Shown here in pieces: positions 40,858 to 48,711 of a stretch of 64,000 bases of DNA (position 1 is the stretch's first letter; each line of letters opens with the position of its first letter). Below the pieces are notes generated by a model. The model did no database searches, was not told where the DNA came from, and saw only the letters and a list, made by a program, of their open reading frames with translations. The translations under genes were made by a program, and so were the position numbers. Source of the DNA: Actinopolyspora biskrensis (GTDB lineage Bacteria > Actinomycetota > Actinomycetes > Mycobacteriales > Pseudonocardiaceae). The stretch covers positions 186,001 through 250,000 of the forward strand of contig NZ_JACBYW010000003.1 of the NCBI RefSeq assembly GCF_013408175.1, given 5' to 3'.

Positions 40858-41649
40858 TCACAACCTCTGTGCCGGGAAGATCTGCAGGTACAGCAGCGTG
40901 ATGATGAAGTTCACCGCGAACAGCAGCAGGAAGGTGACCACCACCGACTGGTTCACGGCCTCGCCCACGCCCTTCGGCCCCGGCGGCGGGTTGAGACCGC
41001 GGTGGGCGGCGACGACCCCGGCGATGAACCCGAAGATCAACGCCTTGAACTCGCCGATCCACACGTCGGAAAGCCGCGCCAGGGCGCCGAAGCTGGCCAT
41101 GTAGGCCCCCGGGGTCCCGCCCTGCAGGATCACGTTGAAGAAGTAGCCGCCGAGCACTCCGACGACGCTGACCATGCCGTTGAGCAGCACCGCGACCAGC
41201 ATCGCCGAGAGAACTCTCGGCACGACGAGACGCTGCACCGGGGACACGCCGAGCACTTCCATCGCGTCGATCTCGTCGCGGATCTTGCGTGACCCGAGGT
41301 CGGCGCAGATCGCCGAACCACCCGCGCCGGAGATGAGCAGCGCGGTGACGATGGGACTGGCCTGCTGGATGATCGCCAGCACGCTGGCCGCGCCGGTGAA
41401 GGACTGGGCCCCGAGCTGTTCGGTCAACGAGCCCAGCTGCAACGCGATGACCGCGCCGAAGGGGATGGCCACCAGGGCGGTGGGCATGATCGTGACCCCG
41501 GCGATGAACCAGCACTGCTGGATGAACTCGCGGAACTGGAAGGGGCGCTTCGGCAGCAGGCGGATCACGTCGAGTCCGAGGGCGAACAGCCTGCCGGTCT
41601 CCCGCAGCGCGCCCGCTCCCGGAAAGTTCGTTCGGGTGGGTGCGCTCAC
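40858..41649 (-). CDS. yrbEA: Mce transporter permease YrbEA (MlaE family)
   Basis: This 263-residue membrane protein pairs with YrbEB to form the permease. The ATPase-contact motif reads GSRKIRDEIDAMEVLGVSPV, and hydrophobic helices run along most of the length. Its ATG overlaps the mceG stop by 4 nt, so the ATPase and permease are coupled. It is the upstream of the two yrbE genes, as in mycobacterial mce operons. Confidence 0.94.
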   Translation of the reverse strand: MSAPTRTNFPGAGALRETGRLFALGLDVIRLLPKRPFQFREFIQQCWFIAGVTIMPTALVAIPFGAVIALQLGSLTEQLGAQSFTGAASVLAIIQQASPIVTALLISGAGGSAICADLGSRKIRDEIDAMEVLGVSPVQRLVVPRVLSAMLVAVLLNGMVSVVGVLGGYFFNVILQGGTPGAYMASFGALARLSDVWIGEFKALIFGFIAGVVAAHRGLNPPPGPKGVGEAVNQSVVVTFLLLFAVNFIITLLYLQIFPAQRL

Positions 41650-42911
41650 CGCTCACCCCGCTTACGGGAGAACCAGCGCCGCTTGCGGCCTCCCACGGTC
41701 TCCGGCTCGGAGTTCTCCGGGGCCGCGCGGGGGTGCGGGGTCGGACGGGGGCGCTCCGGTGCGGCTGAGGGCAGCTGGTCGTCGGCCGCCGCACCCTCCG
41801 GAGGCGTGTCCGCTGTGGACTGTTCCGGCAGCGTCGCGATCCGGTCCGTCGGCAGGGCGTCGGTCGGCAGGGTTCCGGAGACGGTTTCCGTTCCGCTCCC
41901 GCCCGGGGCGGCGGAGGCACTCGGTTCGGCCAGCCCGTAGCGCTCCCGCTCCCGCGGGGTGAGGCTGTTGACGACGGCCTGCCTCGCCCCGGGGTCCAGC
42001 GTGTCCAGGTTGGCCATCACCCTGTCCTGGCGGCGCCACACGGCGGCCCGCTCCGGGACTCCCGGGGAGATCCCCAGCTGCGGAATGATCTCGGGGACTC
42101 CCCTGTCCTCGCCGAGCTCGGCCAGCTCGGCAGCGGTCTGGCCGGAGTCCTTCTCCTCGCTCATGCCGATGGGGCCGGCTCGCCGGCCGTTGAGGAACTG
42201 CTCCACGGCGGGTTCGGTGGAGGTCAGCAACATCTCCCGCGGGCCGAACATGGCCAGGTGCCGCCGGTAGAGCATACCGATGTTGTCCGGGACCGTCCGC
42301 GCGGTGTTGATGTCGTGGGTGACGATCAGGAACGTCGCGTCGGTCTGGGCGTTGAGGTCGACGATCAGCTGGTTGAGGTAGGCGGTGCGCACCGGGTCGA
42401 GTCCGGAGTCCGGTTCGTCGAACAGGATGATCTCGGGGTCGAGCACCAGCGCGCGGGCCAGGCCGGCGCGCTTCTTCATACCGCCGGAGATCTCACCGGG
42501 CAGCTTGGTCTCGGAACCGACCAGGCCGACCATCTCCATCTTTTCCTGCACGATGCGCCGGACCTCGGTCTCGCCCTTGCTCGTGTGCTCGCGCAGCGGG
42601 AAGGCGATGTTGTCGTAGAGGTTCATCGAGCCGAACAGCGCGCCGTCCTGGAACAGCACGCCGAACAGTTTGCGCACCTCGTAGAGCTTGCTCTCCGAGC
42701 AGTCGCAGACGTCCACCCCGTTGATCAGGACTTTGCCGTGTTCCGGGGAGAGCAGGCCGACGAGCGCCTTCAGGAACACCGATTTCCCGGTCCCGGAGGG
42801 GCCGAGCAGCACACTGATCTCGCCGGTGGGCAGTGTCAGCGTGACGTCGGACCAGATGTTCTGCGACCCGAAGGACTTGGACAGCCCCTCGACGGCCACT
42901 TCGACACCCAT
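41646..42911 (-). CDS. mceG: Mce transporter ATPase MceG (Mkl/MlaF family)
   Basis: This 421-residue ABC ATPase powers the Mce importer. Walker A is GPSGTGKS, the signature is ISGGMKKRAGLARAL, Walker B is IILFDEPDSGLDP, and the switch His is in IVTHDINTA. After the ATPase core (about 1-245) there is a tail of about 175 residues, Pro/Glu/Thr-rich, ending in a basic RKRRWFSRKRGER. The GTG/ATG region has three possible starts; the ATG at 42911 (MGVEVAVEGLSKSFG) is chosen because GGAGG lies 5 nt before it. In mycobacteria mceG (mkl) is also between rplL and rpoB. Confidence 0.94.
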   Translation of the reverse strand: MGVEVAVEGLSKSFGSQNIWSDVTLTLPTGEISVLLGPSGTGKSVFLKALVGLLSPEHGKVLINGVDVCDCSESKLYEVRKLFGVLFQDGALFGSMNLYDNIAFPLREHTSKGETEVRRIVQEKMEMVGLVGSETKLPGEISGGMKKRAGLARALVLDPEIILFDEPDSGLDPVRTAYLNQLIVDLNAQTDATFLIVTHDINTARTVPDNIGMLYRRHLAMFGPREMLLTSTEPAVEQFLNGRRAGPIGMSEEKDSGQTAAELAELGEDRGVPEIIPQLGISPGVPERAAVWRRQDRVMANLDTLDPGARQAVVNSLTPRERERYGLAEPSASAAPGGSGTETVSGTLPTDALPTDRIATLPEQSTADTPPEGAAADDQLPSAAPERPRPTPHPRAAPENSEPETVGGRKRRWFSRKRGER

Positions 42912-43002
42912 CCACACCTCCACGTCGCTCATCGGCGCCCGCACCGGGGCATCGCTCGGATGTTGGGCTCAGAGCCGGGGTTCCGGACCCCAGGCCTGGT
43001 CT

Positions 43003-43036
43003 TGTGACACGTTTAACGGCAGTAGAACGCGTCACA
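43003..43036 (-). promoter_or_regulatory. Putative operator upstream of mceG (34-bp imperfect palindrome)
   Basis: TGTGACACGTT (43003-43013) faces AACGCGTCACA (43026-43036), a 10/11 inverted repeat with a 12-nt centre. It lies 92 nt upstream of the mceG start, where a repressor of the mce operon would bind. No regulator gene is adjacent. Confidence 0.5.
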
Positions 43037-43050
43037 CCCCCAACGAGACC

Positions 43051-43070
43051 GGAGTGACGAGGGTTACTCC
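43051..43070. promoter_or_regulatory. Second palindrome upstream of mceG
   Basis: GGAGTGACGAGGGTTACTCC is a 20-bp palindrome with one mismatched pair in the arms. It lies 14 nt beyond the first palindrome and could be a second operator. Confidence 0.4.
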
Positions 43071-43098
43071 CAAGTTTCGAAGTACTTTCGCGGGTGAT

Positions 43099-43118
43099 CC
43101 AGTTTTGCCTAAAACTGG
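43099..43118. promoter_or_regulatory. Third palindrome upstream of mceG
   Basis: CCAGTTTTGCCTAAAACTGG is a perfect 8-bp inverted repeat with a 4-nt centre. It is AT-richer than its surroundings and lies 27 nt before the small plus-strand frame at 43146, so it could be an operator for either direction. Confidence 0.45.
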
Positions 43119-43145
43119 GAGTTGTCCACAGCTACCGGAGAGACG

Positions 43146-43352
43146 ATGAACGACTCACGCCGCCCGCTCCGGACACAGCCGGCCGCCCCTCTCGGAGCGG
43201 GGCTCGCTGTGGCACCGCTCCGCGGCTGTGTGTCCACATTCGACGATTCGGTCAGCTGGGCGGCCGAACCCGCTCTGGTGATGGCGTTCGGAACGGCCTG
43301 CGGACTGGTCCTGCTCGGCCCCCGGAAGAGGCTCGCGACCCGCCGGGACTGA
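43146..43352 (+). CDS. Small hypothetical protein (uncertain)
   Basis: A 68-residue frame starts with ATG after GGAGAGACG, a usable ribosome site. Residues 40-58 (ALVMAFGTACGLVLLGP) form one possible membrane helix between polar ends. I do not recognise it. The palindrome at 43099-43118 lies just upstream. It may be a real small membrane protein or a chance frame. Confidence 0.4.
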   Translation: MNDSRRPLRTQPAAPLGAGLAVAPLRGCVSTFDDSVSWAAEPALVMAFGTACGLVLLGPRKRLATRRD

Positions 43353-43424
43353 TGAAGCACCGATGAACCGCACGAGCGGCAGGTCAGGACAACGCCCGGC
43401 GCTTCCGCCGCAGGCCGCTCCGGC

Positions 43425-43826
43425 TCACCGCCGCTCTCCCGCCGGAGATCCCCGAGCAGCGTGAAGGCGCCGAAGCTGACGACCACGCATCCACTGCGCC
43501 TGCCCGAGAGGACCGAACATCACCACGTAGAGCACCGCGTTCCGGAGAACTGCCCGTCGCCACCACAGCAGGTACAGGTTCAACAGCAGCGCGCACACGG
43601 CCAGCGCCCACAGGGCCGGCTGCGTTCCGCTTCTCCGCGGTTCCCGGATCGAACGGACCTCCGATCGTCTCGTCTCGCGCGCCGAACGCCGCGCGAGAGA
43701 ACGCTCCTGTCGGCGGGAATTCTCCGACCGGCTCGCCTCGTTGCGCCGCGGGGCCCTCGGACGGTTGACGTAGTGACAAAACCCATCGCCACCGGACCGA
43801 ACGAGCGGATAGCATACCCTGGGCAT
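43425..43826 (-). CDS. Hypothetical membrane protein
   Basis: A 133-residue frame has a basic N-terminal half (many Arg, Ser, Glu) and two hydrophobic segments: ALWALAVCALLLNLYLLWW and AVLRNAVLYVVMFGPLGQAQ. This plan fits a small membrane protein. The start is unclear; the ATG at 43826 has no good ribosome site, so transcription may begin at or near it. Codon use is normal through the membrane segments but weakens in the last 25 codons, where another frame has the better bias. I do not recognise the family. Confidence 0.45.
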   Translation of the reverse strand: MPRVCYPLVRSGGDGFCHYVNRPRAPRRNEASRSENSRRQERSLARRSARETRRSEVRSIREPRRSGTQPALWALAVCALLLNLYLLWWRRAVLRNAVLYVVMFGPLGQAQWMRGRQLRRLHAARGSPAGERR

Positions 43827-43960
43827 CGGCACAACGGCACGGAGGGAAATACGCTGCTCACGCACGTTCCAGCACGGCGTCCCACTCGGCGAGGCACACC
43901 GATGGCGGCCACGCACGGTGTCTCCTCGGACACGTCCCGCGGCACGGAGTCGTCGAAACA

Positions 43961-44374
43961 TTGAGCGATATCCACCAGAACGACGTGGCCGTGGGACTGC
44001 ACCTGGTCGTCACGACGAGAACGATGGCCGATGCCTCCAGAGAGTTCGGCCCACTGCTGTCGAAACTCGAACCGAAGCGCTGCGCGTTGCATCGCTCCTC
44101 CGAACACGGGCATCACGAGTTCGACCTGCTGACCGGCACGACGGGGTCGGTGACGCGGCGAACGCTGCGCGACATGGAGACCTGGAGCGACCGCGTGCTC
44201 ACCAGCCTCGGTCTGGCCTCGGACTACCACATTCTTTTCGACCCGGACGAAGGCTGGACCGTCGAGGACTGCTCGAAAAGCCCGGAGGAAGCGGCGTTGA
44301 TCCACCCCTCGTGCATCCACTACCACCTGCGCGCCACCATCGGCTTCGATCCGTGGGATGTCGATAGCCGATGA
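43961..44374 (+). CDS. Unknown protein, first gene of a three-gene cassette
   Basis: This 137-residue protein begins with TTG at 43961, with a GGAG 12 nt upstream; a GTG at 43985 is an alternative. A predicted strand (VAVGLHLVVTTR) leads into a helix (MADASREFGPLLSKLE) and further strands. This layout resembles the N-terminal module of the next gene. No known motif, signal or membrane segment is seen. Its stop overlaps the next start (ATGA), so the two proteins are made together. Confidence 0.7.
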   Translation: MSDIHQNDVAVGLHLVVTTRTMADASREFGPLLSKLEPKRCALHRSSEHGHHEFDLLTGTTGSVTRRTLRDMETWSDRVLTSLGLASDYHILFDPDEGWTVEDCSKSPEEAALIHPSCIHYHLRATIGFDPWDVDSR

Positions 44375-45303
44375 CCGCCCATCACGAGGAACCGGAGTTC
44401 CACGGCCGCCCCTCGCCGGAAGAGGACTCGCCCGTAACGGTGACGATCCTGATCCTCACGCTCGCCGGTGAGGACTTCGGCGCGGCGATGGACGAGTGTC
44501 GAACGCTGCTCGAAAGGCTCGCACCCACCGACTTCGAGATCGAGGCCTCCGAGGAGACGCGCGGGCGGGGTTTCCGGGTGCGGCTCGTCCGGTACGACGG
44601 CTACGACCCGAACGTCGAGGAGGGCCACGACGCCTGTCTGCGGACCGCGTCCGCGCGGCTGGCCGACCTCGGGGTCACGGCCGAGGGGCCGACACCGGCC
44701 GCTTCCCCGGACGGGGCCGTCCGCGTGGAGGCACCGCTGGCCGGGCACGAGGACGTGCTGCCCGCCTCCACCGAGGAGCACGAGCTCGCGGTGCACGAGC
44801 GTGACTGGCGGCAGGGCCCCGAGGAGCTCGAATTCGAGGAGGCGGTCTTCGAGGAGGAGTTCGAGTACTCGGCCGAGGAGCTCGACGAGATCACGGCGCG
44901 GCACACCAGGCCCTCCCGGGGCGTGCGGGAGGACTGCAGGATGCTGCTCCGGGTCGAGACAAGCGGATGCGACGGCACCCGCGCGCACGAGCACGCGAAC
45001 AAGCTCGCGACCCTGCTGAGCAAGCTCTGGTGGAGCGAGGTCGGCACCGTGAAGGTCGACAAGCCTGCGCTGCTCGACGACGGGACGGTGCGGGTCGACG
45101 TCGAGATCTGGCGGACCCACCACACCCCGGACTCCGCCACGTTCCAGCTGATGGAGCTGATCCACGGAGGAACCTGGACCAGGCCCGTCCGCATGGACGA
45201 GGAGGACTCCCCCCGGGTCACCGCCACCTGGTACAGCGCCGACCCCGCGGCGGACGGCCCCGCCAGGATCGAGCTCTGGTGCCAGGCCACCGTGGCGCGG
45301 TGA
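44371..45303 (+). CDS. Unknown acidic protein with an apparently duplicated module
   Basis: This 310-residue protein has an N-terminal module (about 20-100, VTVTILILTLAGEDF then a helix DECRTLLERLAP) and a C-terminal module (about 188-305, CRMLLRVETSG then a helix HEHANKLATLLSKL). A very acidic segment joins them (EELEFEEAVFEEEFEYSAEE). Both halves look like strand-helix-strand-strand domains, possibly ferredoxin-like. I do not recognise the family. It overlaps the first cassette gene and lies 50 nt before the third. No enzyme motif is visible; a binding or structural role is possible. Confidence 0.75.
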   Translation: MTAHHEEPEFHGRPSPEEDSPVTVTILILTLAGEDFGAAMDECRTLLERLAPTDFEIEASEETRGRGFRVRLVRYDGYDPNVEEGHDACLRTASARLADLGVTAEGPTPAASPDGAVRVEAPLAGHEDVLPASTEEHELAVHERDWRQGPEELEFEEAVFEEEFEYSAEELDEITARHTRPSRGVREDCRMLLRVETSGCDGTRAHEHANKLATLLSKLWWSEVGTVKVDKPALLDDGTVRVDVEIWRTHHTPDSATFQLMELIHGGTWTRPVRMDEEDSPRVTATWYSADPAADGPARIELWCQATVAR

Positions 45304-45353
45304 GCCTCCTGCCACTCACCCGCTGATCACCCACCGAGCTTCCAGGGGACTCC

Positions 45354-45782
45354 GTGCGTTTCGCAGCAGAACACATCGTCACCAGAGCGTGCTTCGACGC
45401 GGACGCGGACGATCCGATCGACTGTCCGGCGACCGTGCTGAAGCCCGCCGAGTGGCTGGGGGCCACGGCACTGACCGTCGAACCCAACACCGGTGAGGAC
45501 GTCAAGCACGACTACCGCGCCTCGACAACGGTGGCCACCACGCACGAGCGGGGCACGACGATCGCGGAACTCCTGCACGCGGAGGGGATGCCCGTGCTGG
45601 AGATGTTCGAGGTCGCCGCGAAGCGATACCTGGTCGAGGAGACCGACGAGGGCCGCACGGAGGCCGAGCTGATCGGCCCGGACGAGCCCTTCGAGCCGCT
45701 GCGCGGACTCAAGCTGCTGAGCCTGCGCGGTAGGGACGACGCGGTGGCCGCCGACTACGCCCCGGCCGAGACCTCCGGCTGA
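45354..45782 (+). CDS. Unknown protein, third gene of the cassette
   Basis: This 142-residue protein starts with GTG at 45354 after AGGGGAC. It is acidic and has no membrane segment or signal. A central part reads ERGTTIAELLHAEGMPVLEM. I do not recognise it. It is convergent with the next gene, from which it is separated by 10 nt, and likely completes the operon of 43961-45782. Confidence 0.7.
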   Translation: MRFAAEHIVTRACFDADADDPIDCPATVLKPAEWLGATALTVEPNTGEDVKHDYRASTTVATTHERGTTIAELLHAEGMPVLEMFEVAAKRYLVEETDEGRTEAELIGPDEPFEPLRGLKLLSLRGRDDAVAADYAPAETSG

Positions 45783-45792
45783 TCCCGGGAAC

Positions 45793-46155
45793 TCACAGGT
45801 CCGGGAGCGGGTCCGGAGGCTGCCCCTCGCCCCGGGACGGTTCGGCGGCGGCGTTGATCACCGCCACGTAGTCGTCGTCCACGTGGTAGTGCACCCCGTA
45901 GAAGGTGAACCACGGGGTGGTGTTGGTGTCCACCGGCCCGAGCCGGGCCCCGCGCGGGTTCCGGGACAGCACTCTCCTCGGGCGGTCCCGCCGCAACGCG
46001 GTCGTGGAAAGCACCACCGTCGCCCGGTCGGACACCACGAAAACGACGTCGGGCAGGAAACTGCCGACGAGCTCGGCCGGGAAGACGTAGCGGATCTCCT
46101 CGCCCGGATCCAGGAGGTCACGAACACGTTCCCGGAACCTCGCGGAGATCGGCAT
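45793..46155 (-). CDS. Hypothetical protein, possibly PH-like
   Basis: This 120-residue protein has a helix (ARFRERVRDLLDPGEEIRYV) followed by a run of predicted beta strands (VVFVVSDRATVVLSTT). This resembles the small bacterial PH-like proteins that begin with a LDPGE motif. There is no membrane segment. The resemblance is by pattern only. Confidence 0.65.
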   Translation of the reverse strand: MPISARFRERVRDLLDPGEEIRYVFPAELVGSFLPDVVFVVSDRATVVLSTTALRRDRPRRVLSRNPRGARLGPVDTNTTPWFTFYGVHYHVDDDYVAVINAAAEPSRGEGQPPDPLPDL

Positions 46156-46351
46156 GCGGGCATGCTGGGCAGCTCATGCCGGTGGGAGCCACACGCTATC
46201 CGTGAAAAGCACGAAGCGAACAGCTTTCGCCGCATGGGAGCACCGAACCGCGGCAGCGACGCGACCGGACCTCCCGTGCGGGAGCACCGACGGGGAACCG
46301 GCTGACAGCACCGGAGCGTCCGCCGGCAACGAGGTCCTCCCCGGCGCCCCG

Positions 46352-47155
46352 CTACCCGCTGCCCGGCCGGTCCGGGGGGCCGGGATGCGCGGCGCGGGCC
46401 GCTTCGACGATCCCCTCCAGCTCCCTGGAGTGCGCCCCGCGCCAGTAGACCCTCCCGCACGAGCGGCAGCGGGCGAACACGTCGTAGCACCCGCGGGTCC
46501 CGGGCTCCAGGCGTGCCGAAACCTCCCCCTTGCTCACCGCCTCCAACGATCCGTTGCAGGACACGCACCTGCTCCACGGGCGCAGTGGAGGGGCGAACCG
46601 GTTCAGCACCTCGCGGAGCTGGTCGTCGGGCCGGGAGGAGCGGACGAACGCCCCCTCCGGGAGTTTCCTGCGGCGCAGCAGCCCCCGGTCCCTGCTGAGC
46701 AGCACGCGCCGCTGCCGCGCGGCCTGTTCGACCAGCTCGTCGTCGGTGGCGTCGTTGCGGTAGGCGGTGTCCAGGCCGAGCAGGCGGAGCCTGCGCGTCA
46801 GGGTGCCGAGGTGAACATCCAGCACGAAGCGTCTCCGCACGTGTTCGGGCCAGTCGAGCGGCCGCACCTCGAGCAGACTGCCGTCGGTCGGCCTGGTCTC
46901 GGGGGTGGCGGCAGCGCCGTCGAGGAACAAACCGCCCACCTCGGTCAGCGGCACCCCCAGCGACTGGACCACGTGCCCGACCGAGGCCGTCCCGTCGTGG
47001 GGCACCCGCAGCCGCTCCCGCCTGTTCCGCGGGGCCGCGAACAGCCGCAGCTCGGCAGCGAGCCGGACGAACACGGCGCCGGGAACCGCTCCTCCCGCGT
47101 TCCGCTCCGGCACCGACATCACGACCGCGGTGGTCTCCCCGGCGATCTCCCCCAC
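46352..47155 (-). CDS. Mut7-C RNase domain protein with ubiquitin-like N-terminus and zinc ribbon
   Basis: This 267-residue protein has an N-terminal ubiquitin-like region (about 30-98), a PIN-like Mut7-C domain (about 105-185) and a zinc ribbon. The Mut7-C acidic residues appear in FVLDVHLGTL, DATDDELVEQA and LLSRDRGLL. The zinc ribbon is CVSCNG with CRSCGRVYWRG. The family is predicted to be an endoribonuclease; its target is unknown. The GTG at 47155 has AGGAG 4 nt before it; an internal ATG at 47119 is possible. Its neighbours do not suggest a pathway. Confidence 0.85.
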   Translation of the reverse strand: MGEIAGETTAVVMSVPERNAGGAVPGAVFVRLAAELRLFAAPRNRRERLRVPHDGTASVGHVVQSLGVPLTEVGGLFLDGAAATPETRPTDGSLLEVRPLDWPEHVRRRFVLDVHLGTLTRRLRLLGLDTAYRNDATDDELVEQAARQRRVLLSRDRGLLRRRKLPEGAFVRSSRPDDQLREVLNRFAPPLRPWSRCVSCNGSLEAVSKGEVSARLEPGTRGCYDVFARCRSCGRVYWRGAHSRELEGIVEAARAAHPGPPDRPGSG

Positions 47156-47237
47156 CGCTCTCCTGGGACACGCGCGCGAGGGTCCCCGGCGAAGCCCACG
47201 CCGGGGACCCTCGCGGCGTTGCCCGTCCGCGCCACGC

Positions 47238-47732
47238 TCAACGACTCATCGCGGCCCAGTCGCTGGCCCGCTGCCGCGGCGGCTGCGGCGATGGGCGGGG
47301 CTGAACCAGCTCCGCGCGCTCGGTGCGCTGCTCGAACACCGGCCTGCTCCCGTAGGTGAACCGCGCGGCCAGGCCCAGTGCTTCCAGGGGGCGGTCCACC
47401 GCTCGCACACCGGTGACCAGCGAGAGACGCTTCCCGGAGAGGTGCGCGCGCAGGTCCAGCTGCGCCAGCATCTTGATCGCCTCGACTCCGAGAAACGTCA
47501 CGCCGGTCAGGTCCAGCACGATCACGGGGGCCGAGGAGTCCACCCGCTGCTGAACGATTTCCGTGAACCGGGGGACGGTGATCATGTCCAGGTCACCGAA
47601 CACGCTGATCACGATCACACCGCGCCGCGGTCGCTCCGTGCTCAACCGAAACGCGACGTTGTCGTTGCTCTCTTCGACAGCTCGCACGTGGTCCGCGACG
47701 TAGTCGCTTCCCCGAACCGATGTTTCAGTCAT
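47238..47732 (-). CDS. STAS-domain protein (anti-sigma factor antagonist-like) without phospho-acceptor Ser
   Basis: This 164-residue protein has one STAS domain (about 35-140, VIVISVFGDLDMITVPRF, VIVLDLTGVTFLG) and a Pro/Arg-rich tail. In classic anti-anti-sigma factors the next motif is DSSG with a phosphorylated Ser. Here the segment reads FLGVEAIKML, so that Ser is absent. The protein may therefore be a constitutive partner binder. The ATG at 47732 is preferred over a GTG at 47741, as the AAGGTGG ribosome site would overlap the latter. No sigma or anti-sigma gene is adjacent. Confidence 0.85.
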   Translation of the reverse strand: MTETSVRGSDYVADHVRAVEESNDNVAFRLSTERPRRGVIVISVFGDLDMITVPRFTEIVQQRVDSSAPVIVLDLTGVTFLGVEAIKMLAQLDLRAHLSGKRLSLVTGVRAVDRPLEALGLAARFTYGSRPVFEQRTERAELVQPRPSPQPPRQRASDWAAMSR

Positions 47733-48181
47733 ATGATCCACCTTTTGGTTTCACCAAGGTGGCGCAGAGCCGACGTCTCGCTCTTGATCGGATAATCGCG
47801 CCACGACGCGTCACATTCGGCGAATGCGACCTTTCGGGGTCCCTTTTTCCGTGTAACCCGACGTCACCGACGACTGTAGCCAGCCCGCACAACGCGCGCC
47901 AAGAGAAACAGGTCACAGAGGAAAAAAGCTCAGCCCACACGCACACACACAGCGTCACCGGTGGCCACGGCCTTGATCAACAGCAGGCGCACCCCGAAGG
48001 CGATCAATTTCGGCACCACTACGATACGTGCTCCCCGACTTTTTCTCTCAGAATTATTTCAGGAAACGCTCAGCCGAAAAGAAACTGATTTACACATTCA
48101 GTTCACACAAAAACACTCGTCCCGGTGATAAAGCACCCAAAGCAGGCACGCAGCGCGCAGGACCCTGCCCGGCGAAGCGCG
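47733..48181. other. Intergenic region upstream of the STAS gene
   Basis: This spacer of about 450 nt includes an AT-rich patch near 48030-48120 and a CACACACACAC run at 47938-47948, both unusual for this genome. It should contain the promoter of the STAS gene. No convincing gene or known RNA is seen. The rplL terminator closes its right side. Confidence 0.5.
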
Positions 48182-48215
48182 AAAAAGGGGCGACCACCCG
48201 ATGGGTGGCCGCCCC
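48182..48215 (-). terminator. rplJL intrinsic terminator
   Basis: A 13-bp stem with one mismatch (48187-48199 with 48203-48215, GGGGCGACCACCC / GGGTGGCCGCCCC) is followed on the minus strand by five T residues. It starts 18 nt past the rplL stop. It is a classic Rho-independent terminator. Confidence 0.85.
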
Positions 48216-48232
48216 TCGAAGGAACCGAGAGA

Positions 48233-48619
48233 TCACTTGAGGGTGATCTTGGCACCGGACTCCTCGAGCTTGCCCTTGACCTCGTTGGCACGCTCCTTGT
48301 CGACCTTCTCGACAACCGGCTTCGGAGCGTTCTCGACCATCTCCTTGGCCTCCTTCAGGCCCAGGCCGGAGACGATCTCGCGAACAGCCTTGATGACCTT
48401 GATCTTCTCCTCGCCGGCGTCGTCGAGCATGACGTCGAACTCGTCCTGCTCTTCCTCCTCCTCGGCAGCGGCACCGGCGGCCGGGGCGGCGGCGACGGCG
48501 GCCGGGGCGGCGGCGGAGACGTCGAAGGTCTCCTCGAACTGCTTCACGAACTCGGAGAGCTCGAGCAGCGTCATTTCCTTGAAGACGTCCAGCAGCTCTT
48601 CGTTGCTCATCTTGGCCAT
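48233..48619 (-). CDS. rplL: 50S ribosomal protein L7/L12
   Basis: L7/L12 (128 residues) forms the flexible stalk that recruits translation GTPases. The N-terminal dimerisation part ([20 protein letters not shown]), an Ala-rich hinge (about residues 48-66) and the C-terminal domain with [20 protein letters not shown] are all normal. It lies 92 nt after rplJ, within the same operon. Confidence 0.97.
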   Translation of the reverse strand: MAKMSNEELLDVFKEMTLLELSEFVKQFEETFDVSAAAPAAVAAAPAAGAAAEEEEEQDEFDVMLDDAGEEKIKVIKAVREIVSGLGLKEAKEMVENAPKPVVEKVDKERANEVKGKLEESGAKITLK

Positions 48620-48711
48620 GGTGGTGTTCCTTTCACATCAGCATCGCGCCGACGCGCGGCGCACGGGTGTTGCTCGCGGAGGAGGAGTCGAACCGCACAC
48701 GCGGTTCCGGT

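Noticed and set aside
31308-42911. A mobile element around the mce genes
   Set aside because: No transposase, integrase or flanking repeats; mceG near rpoB is an ancestral actinobacterial arrangement.
47938-47948. CACACACACAC run as a microsatellite or CRISPR-like repeat
   Set aside because: Too short; no spacer-repeat pattern anywhere in the window.
47720-48088. A 122-codon plus-strand frame in the STAS upstream spacer
   Set aside because: His/Thr-rich low-complexity stretch, poor codon bias, no start signal.
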